A DNA stretch of 64,000 bases, from the NCBI GenBank assembly GCA_964420975.1, contig CAYQVH010000024.1, positions 1-64,000 on the forward strand, read 5' to 3'. The notes beneath the pieces were generated by a model, which searched no databases, had not been told where the DNA came from, and saw only the letters and a list, made by a program, of their open reading frames with translations. The DNA comes from Accumulibacter sp964420975 (GTDB taxonomy: Bacteria > Pseudomonadota > Gammaproteobacteria > Burkholderiales > Rhodocyclaceae). The translations under genes were made by a program, and so were the position numbers. This document shows positions 58,506 through 64,000 of this stretch, piece after piece; position 1 is the first letter of the stretch, and the number at the start of each line of letters is the position of its first letter.

Positions 58506-59825
58506 ATGGAAAATGTTGCCGCCGCCGCTGACACCTCAGCGGCCAACGCTCTCGAGCGCCATCTCGATCTGCTGGTAGAGTCCGCCGAACTGGAACACGA
58601 GGTGGATCAGCGTCTCCGGCAGATCGGCAAGACGATGAAGGTGGCAGGGTTTCGGCCGGGCAAAGTGCCTACCAGCATCGTTCGCCAACATCATGGCGAC
58701 CGTGTGTATAGCGAAGCCCTGACCGAGCTGCTTGGACGTCGCTTTGGCGACGCGGTGAGCGCGCAAGGTCTGCGCGTTGCCGGTTCGCCGACGATCGAAC
58801 AAAGGGACTCGTCAGCTCCTGGGCAGGTCGTTTTTTCCGCGGCGTTCGAAGTCTATCCGGACATTCGCTTGAGCGACCTGGTGGGCGTTACGATCGAGAG
58901 ACCGCAACTTGCGGTCGGCGACGACGAAGTCGAGGCGACGATCGAGATTCTGCGCAAGCAGCGAGTGCGTTACGAGCCCGTCGATCGCCCGGCAGCATCC
59001 GGCGACCGGGTGACCCTGGACTTCCTGGGCAGGAAGGACGGTGAGCCGTTTCAGGGGGGGGAAGGCAAGGATTACCGTTTCGTCGTTGGCGAAGGAAAAA
59101 TGCTCCCCGACTTCGAACGGGAGGTCGGGAAACTTGCGCCGGGTCAGTCGGCGTCGTTTCCTCTGACCTTCCCGGACGGCTATTTCCTCAAAGAGGTGGC
59201 GGCACAGACGGCGATCTTCGATGTGACGGTGAAGGAGGTGGCGAGGCCCATCATTCCGGCCGTTGACGGCGACTTTGCCAGGCTGTTGGGTGTCGCCGAT
59301 GGTGACGTCGACCAGATGCGCCGCGAGGTTGAGGCTAATCTGCGCCGCGAGGTGAAGCGGCGGCTGCAGGCCAGGGTGACTGGCCAGGTGATGGATGCCT
59401 TGTTGCAGGCTAATCCGATTCCGGTTCCGCGGGCGCTGGTCGAGCGCGAGACGGAGCGTCTGGTGCAGGTTGCTCGCCGCGATATGGAACAGCGCGGCAT
59501 GAAGGGAGGCGAGCTGCCGATGCGGTCCGAGTGGTTCGTCGAACACGCGATCCGTCGCGTCAGCCTCGGTCTGATCATCGCTGAACTTGTCAAACTCTAC
59601 GAGTTGCAGGCAACGTCAGATCAGGTCAAGGCTCTGGTCGTCGATGCGGCGCAGAGCTACGAGCATCCCGACGAAGTCGTGCGCTGGTACTACGCACAAC
59701 CCGATCGCCTGGCCGAGTTTCAGGGCGCGGCGGTCGAGGCAAATGTCGTCGACTGGGTTCTTGCTCGTGTTCAGGTGGTCGACCAGCCGATAGCCTTTGC
59801 TGAACTGATGGGACACGGCGGCTAG
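58506..59825 (+). CDS. tig: Trigger factor
   Basis: A 439-residue ribosome-associated chaperone and prolyl isomerase. The N-terminal ribosome-binding domain includes 'RQIGKTMKVAGFRPGKVPTSIVRQHHGDRVY' (the GFRxGKxP signature). The FKBP-type PPIase domain (about 150-240) follows with 'GDRVTLDFLGRKDGEPFQGGEGKDYRFVVGEGKMLPDFE', then the helical chaperone C-domain. First gene of the conserved tig-clpP-clpX-lon run. Confidence 0.97.
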   Translation: MENVAAAADTSAANALERHLDLLVESAELEHEVDQRLRQIGKTMKVAGFRPGKVPTSIVRQHHGDRVYSEALTELLGRRFGDAVSAQGLRVAGSPTIEQRDSSAPGQVVFSAAFEVYPDIRLSDLVGVTIERPQLAVGDDEVEATIEILRKQRVRYEPVDRPAASGDRVTLDFLGRKDGEPFQGGEGKDYRFVVGEGKMLPDFEREVGKLAPGQSASFPLTFPDGYFLKEVAAQTAIFDVTVKEVARPIIPAVDGDFARLLGVADGDVDQMRREVEANLRREVKRRLQARVTGQVMDALLQANPIPVPRALVERETERLVQVARRDMEQRGMKGGELPMRSEWFVEHAIRRVSLGLIIAELVKLYELQATSDQVKALVVDAAQSYEHPDEVVRWYYAQPDRLAEFQGAAVEANVVDWVLARVQVVDQPIAFAELMGHGG

Positions 59826-59855
59826 ACAAGCGTTTTTTTGGGCGAGGAAGGCAGA

Positions 59856-60485
59856 ATGGGTAACGAAGACGGAACCAGCTGGCGTCCGCAGGCACTGGGC
59901 TTGGTGCCGATGGTCATCGAACAGAGTGGGCGTGGCGAACGCGCCTACGACATCTATTCGCGCCTGCTGAAAGAGCGAGTCGTCTTCCTGGTTGGTCCGG
60001 TCAACGACGTGACGGCGAATCTGGTGGTGGCGCAGCTGTTGTTTCTGGAGGCGGAGAACCCGGACAAGGATGTCCACTTTTATATCAACTCGCCGGGTGG
60101 CGCGGTGTCGGCGGGCCTGTCGATCTACGATACGATGCAGTTCATCAAGCCGGATGTGTCGACCCTGTGTCTCGGTCAGGCGTGTTCAATGGGGGCGTTC
60201 TTGCTCGCCGCTGGCGCTCGGGGCAAGCGTTTCGCGCTGCCCAATTCGCGGGTGATGATTCATCAGCCGATGGGCGGGTTCCAGGGACAGGCCTCGGATA
60301 TCGCGATCCACGCCAAGGAGATCCTTTCGCTGCGTTCGAAGCTCAACGAATTGATGGCGCATCACACCGGACAAGCCATCGAACGCATCGAGCGGGACAC
60401 CGACCGTGACAATTTTCTTTCCGCCCAGGAAGCGGCAGAATATGGGTTGATCGACAAGGTGCTGGCGACTCGGGAGACGGCTTGA
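59856..60485 (+). CDS. clpP: ATP-dependent Clp protease proteolytic subunit
   Basis: A 209-residue serine peptidase forming the tetradecameric barrel with ClpX/ClpA. Catalytic Ser111 ('GQACSMGAFLL') and His136 ('MIHQPMGGFQGQASD') sit at the same positions as in the E. coli precursor, and Asp follows in 'ERIERDTDRDNFLSAQEA'. GAGGAAGG precedes ATG 59856; an upstream in-frame codon is not preferred. It is 30 nt after tig. Confidence 0.97.
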   Translation: MGNEDGTSWRPQALGLVPMVIEQSGRGERAYDIYSRLLKERVVFLVGPVNDVTANLVVAQLLFLEAENPDKDVHFYINSPGGAVSAGLSIYDTMQFIKPDVSTLCLGQACSMGAFLLAAGARGKRFALPNSRVMIHQPMGGFQGQASDIAIHAKEILSLRSKLNELMAHHTGQAIERIERDTDRDNFLSAQEAAEYGLIDKVLATRETA

Positions 60486-60530
60486 TCGTGGCTCGGGCGG
60501 CTTCCTGGGGCTTGAGTAGAAGGTGGCGAG

Positions 60531-61802
60531 ATGACGGAAAAGAAAGCTGGCAGTGAGAAGCTGCTCTACTGCTCGTTTTGTGGCAAGAGCCAGCACGAAG
60601 TCAAGAAGCTGATCGCGGGTCCTTCAGTTTTCATCTGCGATGAATGCATCGAACTCTGCAACGACATCGTTCGTGATGAAATGGCGGTCGAGCAGGGTGC
60701 GAAGACGGCGAAAGGCGAGTTGCCGACGCCGAAGGAGATCTCGGCACTGCTTGACCAGTACGTGATCGGACAGGAGCAGGCCAAGCGCATCCTGTCGGTG
60801 GCGGTCTACAATCATTACAAGCGCTTGCGCCACTTCGGTCGTGTCAACGAAGACGTCGAGCTGGCGAAGAGCAACATTTTGCTCATCGGCCCGACCGGAT
60901 CGGGAAAGACGCTCCTTGCGCAGACCCTGGCGCGCATGCTCGACGTCCCTTTCGTGATGGCCGACGCGACGACGCTTACCGAGGCGGGTTACGTCGGCGA
61001 AGACGTCGAGAACATCATTCAGAAGCTGCTGCAGAAGGCGGATTACGATACCGAAAAAGCGCAGCGCGGTATCGTCTACATCGACGAGATCGACAAGATC
61101 TCGCGCAAGTCGGACAACCCATCGATTACGCGCGACGTGTCCGGCGAGGGGGTACAGCAGGCGCTGCTCAAAATCATCGAAGGCACGGTCGCCTCGGTGC
61201 CGCCGCAAGGGGGGCGCAAGCACCCGAATCAGGACTTCATTCAGGTCGACACCACCAACATTCTGTTCATTTGCGGCGGGGCCTTTGATGGGCTCGAGAA
61301 AGTCATCCGCAATCGCTCCGATCGCAGCGGTATCGGCTTCGGTGCCGAGGTCAAGAGTAAGGACAACAAGAAGGCGATCAGCGAGATTCTCCGCCAGGTG
61401 GAGCCGGAAGACCTGATCAAGTTTGGCCTCATCCCGGAACTTATCGGGCGCCTGCCGGTGATCGCCACGCTTGAGGAGCTGTCGGCCGCTGCACTGGTGC
61501 AGATCCTGGTCGAGCCGAAGAATGCGCTGGTCAAGCAATACCAGAAGCTGTTTGGAATGGAGGGTGTGGCGCTGGAGATTCGGCCGGGAGCGATGATGGC
61601 GATCGCCAAGAAGGCGTTGGAACGAAAGACCGGTGCTCGTGGCCTGCGCTCAATCCTGGAGTCGGTATTGCTCGACACGATGTACGAACTTCCGGGACTG
61701 GAGAATGTCACAGAAGTGATCATCGACGAGAACGTTATTGTCGGCGATGTCCGGCCACTTCTCATCTACGCTGGACAGGCAAAGGTTTCCGGCGGCAACT
61801 GA
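60531..61802 (+). CDS. clpX: ATP-dependent Clp protease ATP-binding subunit
   Basis: A 423-residue AAA+ unfoldase. The N-terminal C4 zinc-binding domain (CSFCGKSQ...VFICDECIELC) recruits substrates and adaptors. Walker A is 'LIGPTGSGKTLLAQTLA', Walker B is 'GIVYIDEIDKI', and the IGF loop that docks on ClpP is probably 'RSGIGFGAEV'. Length is normal. It is 45 nt after clpP with GGTGGCGAG before the ATG. Confidence 0.97.
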   Translation: MTEKKAGSEKLLYCSFCGKSQHEVKKLIAGPSVFICDECIELCNDIVRDEMAVEQGAKTAKGELPTPKEISALLDQYVIGQEQAKRILSVAVYNHYKRLRHFGRVNEDVELAKSNILLIGPTGSGKTLLAQTLARMLDVPFVMADATTLTEAGYVGEDVENIIQKLLQKADYDTEKAQRGIVYIDEIDKISRKSDNPSITRDVSGEGVQQALLKIIEGTVASVPPQGGRKHPNQDFIQVDTTNILFICGGAFDGLEKVIRNRSDRSGIGFGAEVKSKDNKKAISEILRQVEPEDLIKFGLIPELIGRLPVIATLEELSAAALVQILVEPKNALVKQYQKLFGMEGVALEIRPGAMMAIAKKALERKTGARGLRSILESVLLDTMYELPGLENVTEVIIDENVIVGDVRPLLIYAGQAKVSGGN

Positions 61803-61885
61803 TCAGCGAGTCGTCGCTAGCGGCTTGAAAATCGGGTTCGTGTCACCATCTGCGGGCCTGGACTCTTACCTGAAGGGCACAATTG

Positions 61886-64000
61886 ATGTCTGCATCTCCC
61901 AAGCTCGTTGGTGAGCCGGTCGAACTACCACTATTGCCCCTGCGTGACGTGGTGGTTTTTCCGCATATGGTGATTCCTCTCTTCGTAGGCCGGCCGAAGT
62001 CGATCAAGGCGCTCGAAGTGGCGATGGAGCTTTCCAAGAACATCCTGCTGGTGGCTCAGAAGTCGGCAGTCAAGGATGAACCGGAAGCCGACGATGTCTA
62101 CACCGTCGGCTGCGTTGCCAACATTCTGCAGATGCTGAAACTTCCCGACGGAACGGTGAAAGTGCTCGTCGAGGGGGGGCAACGGGCGCGTCTGGAAGTG
62201 ATCGACCCACGGGAAGACCTGTTTTTTGCGCGCGCGCGGGTGCTGGCGGCTGATGAGGGGATCAACCACGAGGTCGAGGCGCTGCGACGGGCAGTGATCG
62301 CGCAGTTCGATCAGTACGTAAAGCTGAACAAGAAGATCCCGCCGGAAATTCTGACGTCGATTTCAGGAATCGACGAAGCCGGTCGTCTGGCGGACACGAT
62401 AGCCGCCCACCTGCCGCTGAAGCTCGATCAGAAGCAGGAGATCCTGGAGATGTTCGACATCCGCGCCCGGATGGAGCGCCTGCTGACGCAGCTCGAGACC
62501 GAGATTGACATTCTCCAGGTGGAGAAGCGGATTCGCGGTCGTGTCAAGCGGCAGATGGAGAAGAGTCAGCGCGAGTACTATCTCAATGAGCAGGTTAAAG
62601 CGATCCAGAAGGAGCTTGGCGAGGGCGAGGAGGGCGCCGACCTCGACGAACTCGAAAAAAAGGTCAAGGCGGCCGGGATGAGCCGGGAAGGTCTGGCGAA
62701 AGCCCAGTCCGAGCTGAGAAAACTCCGCCTGATGTCGCCGATGTCTGCCGAAGCGACTGTCGTCCGCAACTTCATCGAGACCCTCTGTGGCCTGCCGTGG
62801 CGGAAACGAACACGAACCAGCAAGGATCTCGCGGCTGCCGGACGCATTCTCGACGCCGACCATTGGGGCCTGGAGAAAGTCAAGGAACGCATCATCGAAT
62901 ACCTCGCCGTGCAACAGCGCGTTGACCGTCTCAAGGCGCCGATCCTCTGCCTGGTGGGTCCGCCCGGTGTTGGCAAGACGTCGCTTGGACAGTCGATCGC
63001 CCGGGCGACAGGACGCAAGTTCGTCCGTATGAGCCTGGGCGGCGTCCGTGACGAAGCCGAAATCCGTGGCCACCGACGGACTTACATCGGGTCGATGCCG
63101 GGCAAGATCCTGCAGAACATGGCCAAGATCGGCGTCAGAAACCCGCTTTTTCTGCTCGACGAAGTCGATAAGCTGGGTCAGGATTTTCGGGGTGACCCGA
63201 GTTCGGCCTTGCTCGAAGTCCTGGATCCGGAGCAGAACTCGACGTTTGTCGATCACTACGTGGAAGTCGAGTACGATCTGTCGGACATCATGTTCGTTGC
63301 CACGGCGAACACCCTGAACATTCCGCCGCCGTTGCTCGATCGGATGGAAGTGATCCGACTATCGGGCTATACGGAAGACGAGAAGGTCAACATCGCGCAG
63401 CGCTACCTGTTGCCAAAGCAGATGAAAAACAATGGCTTGCGGACGACGGAACTGACCGTTGCCGAGAGCGCCCTGCGTGACATAGTCCGCTACTACACGC
63501 GCGAGGCGGGCGTTCGCTCGCTCGAGCGCGACATCTCGAAGATCTGTCGCAAGGTTGTGAAGACCTTGTTATTGCGTCGAAGCCAGCGGAAGATGGTGGT
63601 CACGGCTCGCAATCTCGACAAGTTCCTCGGCGTGCGTCGCTACAATTTCGGTGTCGCCGAGCGGGAAAATCAGTTGGGTCAGGTGACAGGACTGGCGTGG
63701 ACCGAGGTTGGCGGCGAGCTGCTGACGATCGAGGCGGTCGTTCTTCCCGGGAAGGGCAAGACGACGACGACCGGTAAGCTCGGCGAAGTGATGCAGGAAT
63801 CGGTCCAGGCAGCCTTGTCGGTCGTGCGCAAACGGGCGCAGTCGCTTGGCATCGAGCAGGACTTTTACCAGAAGAGCGACATTCACATTCACTTGCCGGA
63901 GGGATCCATTCCAAAGGACGGACCGTCGGCGGGCGTCGGCATCTGTACCGCGCTGGTTTCCGTGCTGTCCGGAATACCGGTCTGCTGTGACGTTGCGATG
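61886..64000 (+). CDS. lon: ATP-dependent Lon protease (3' end outside window)
   Basis: The first 705 residues of Lon, cut by the window end. The N-terminal LON substrate domain ('LPLLPLRDVVVFPHMVIPLFVGRPKSIKAL') is followed by a coiled-coil segment ('KSQREYYLNEQVKAIQKELGEGEEG'). The AAA+ module has Walker A 'LVGPPGVGKTSLGQSIA' and Walker B 'NPLFLLDEVDKL'. The start of the protease domain has catalytic Ser681 in 'PKDGPSAGVGIC'; its partner Lys lies beyond 64000. AAGGG precedes the ATG. Last gene of tig-clpP-clpX-lon. Confidence 0.97.
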   Translation, partial: MSASPKLVGEPVELPLLPLRDVVVFPHMVIPLFVGRPKSIKALEVAMELSKNILLVAQKSAVKDEPEADDVYTVGCVANILQMLKLPDGTVKVLVEGGQRARLEVIDPREDLFFARARVLAADEGINHEVEALRRAVIAQFDQYVKLNKKIPPEILTSISGIDEAGRLADTIAAHLPLKLDQKQEILEMFDIRARMERLLTQLETEIDILQVEKRIRGRVKRQMEKSQREYYLNEQVKAIQKELGEGEEGADLDELEKKVKAAGMSREGLAKAQSELRKLRLMSPMSAEATVVRNFIETLCGLPWRKRTRTSKDLAAAGRILDADHWGLEKVKERIIEYLAVQQRVDRLKAPILCLVGPPGVGKTSLGQSIARATGRKFVRMSLGGVRDEAEIRGHRRTYIGSMPGKILQNMAKIGVRNPLFLLDEVDKLGQDFRGDPSSALLEVLDPEQNSTFVDHYVEVEYDLSDIMFVATANTLNIPPPLLDRMEVIRLSGYTEDEKVNIAQRYLLPKQMKNNGLRTTELTVAESALRDIVRYYTREAGVRSLERDISKICRKVVKTLLLRRSQRKMVVTARNLDKFLGVRRYNFGVAERENQLGQVTGLAWTEVGGELLTIEAVVLPGKGKTTTTGKLGEVMQESVQAALSVVRKRAQSLGIEQDFYQKSDIHIHLPEGSIPKDGPSAGVGICTALVSVLSGIPVCCDVAM

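Overview
The window reads as a high-GC betaproteobacterial chromosome. Gene content best fits Rhodocyclales of the 'Candidatus Accumulibacter' type. That assignment is inferred from a complete-looking ethylmalonyl-CoA (EMC) carbon-assimilation cluster, a phasin-like protein, a wax-ester/DGAT-type acyltransferase, a Pit/PhoU-like phosphate block and generally betaproteobacterial housekeeping genes. No rRNA or other taxonomic marker is present to prove it.

Layout. 1-4413 is the right end of an integrated element. It carries small phage/plasmid-type regulators (HTH, PC4-like, AlpA-like), a DUF29 protein, and a tyrosine integrase whose operon continues through a DUF4258/YgiT toxin-antitoxin-like pair into DUF2442 by 4-nt overlaps. 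The element ends at a tRNA-Thr 3' fragment, the likely att site. 4587-5342 is IS debris: a deleted and frameshifted IS4/Tn5-like transposase abutting an IS256 fragment. 5479-14804 is core: argC, leuS-lptE-holA, proA, a chalcone-isomerase-like protein, ogt and xerD. 14833-18248 (minus) holds cobC-cobS and menC-menB.

18368-25375 is a signalling block: a small membrane protein, a Na+/solute-symporter histidine kinase, a lone receiver, a membrane pseudo-kinase fused to a DEDDh exonuclease, and a CBS/DUF294 nucleotidyltransferase. 25427-29265 holds a thioesterase, a LysR regulator, a phasin-like protein and a WS/DGAT enzyme. 29746-32645 holds rarA, serS and tRNA-Ser(CGA). 32814-36182 holds another LysR regulator, small or decayed ORFs and a chemoreceptor.

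36752-45994 is the EMC cluster: a DUF6986-type aldolase/lyase, then mcd, mch, ecm, meaB and ccr. The Ccr protein carries an unexpected C-terminal tandem CBS domain. 46079-47592 adds a quinone oxidoreductase and a PhaJ-like hydratase. 47946-53359 holds rlmD and a CHASE/PAS histidine kinase with an NtrC-type regulator. 53967-56868 is phosphate uptake (pit and two PhoU/DUF47-like proteins) decorated with a recurring GTTACACCCC motif. 56955-64000 holds a universal stress protein, a DNA glycosylase and the tig-clpP-clpX-lon proteostasis run; lon leaves the window.

A common theme is acetyl-CoA, acetate and storage metabolism. The CrbS-like block may sense acetate-type substrates. The EMC pathway assimilates acetyl-CoA and needs the B12 supplied by cobC/cobS. 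PhaJ, phasin and WS/DGAT handle storage polymers and lipids, and Pit/PhoU handles phosphate.
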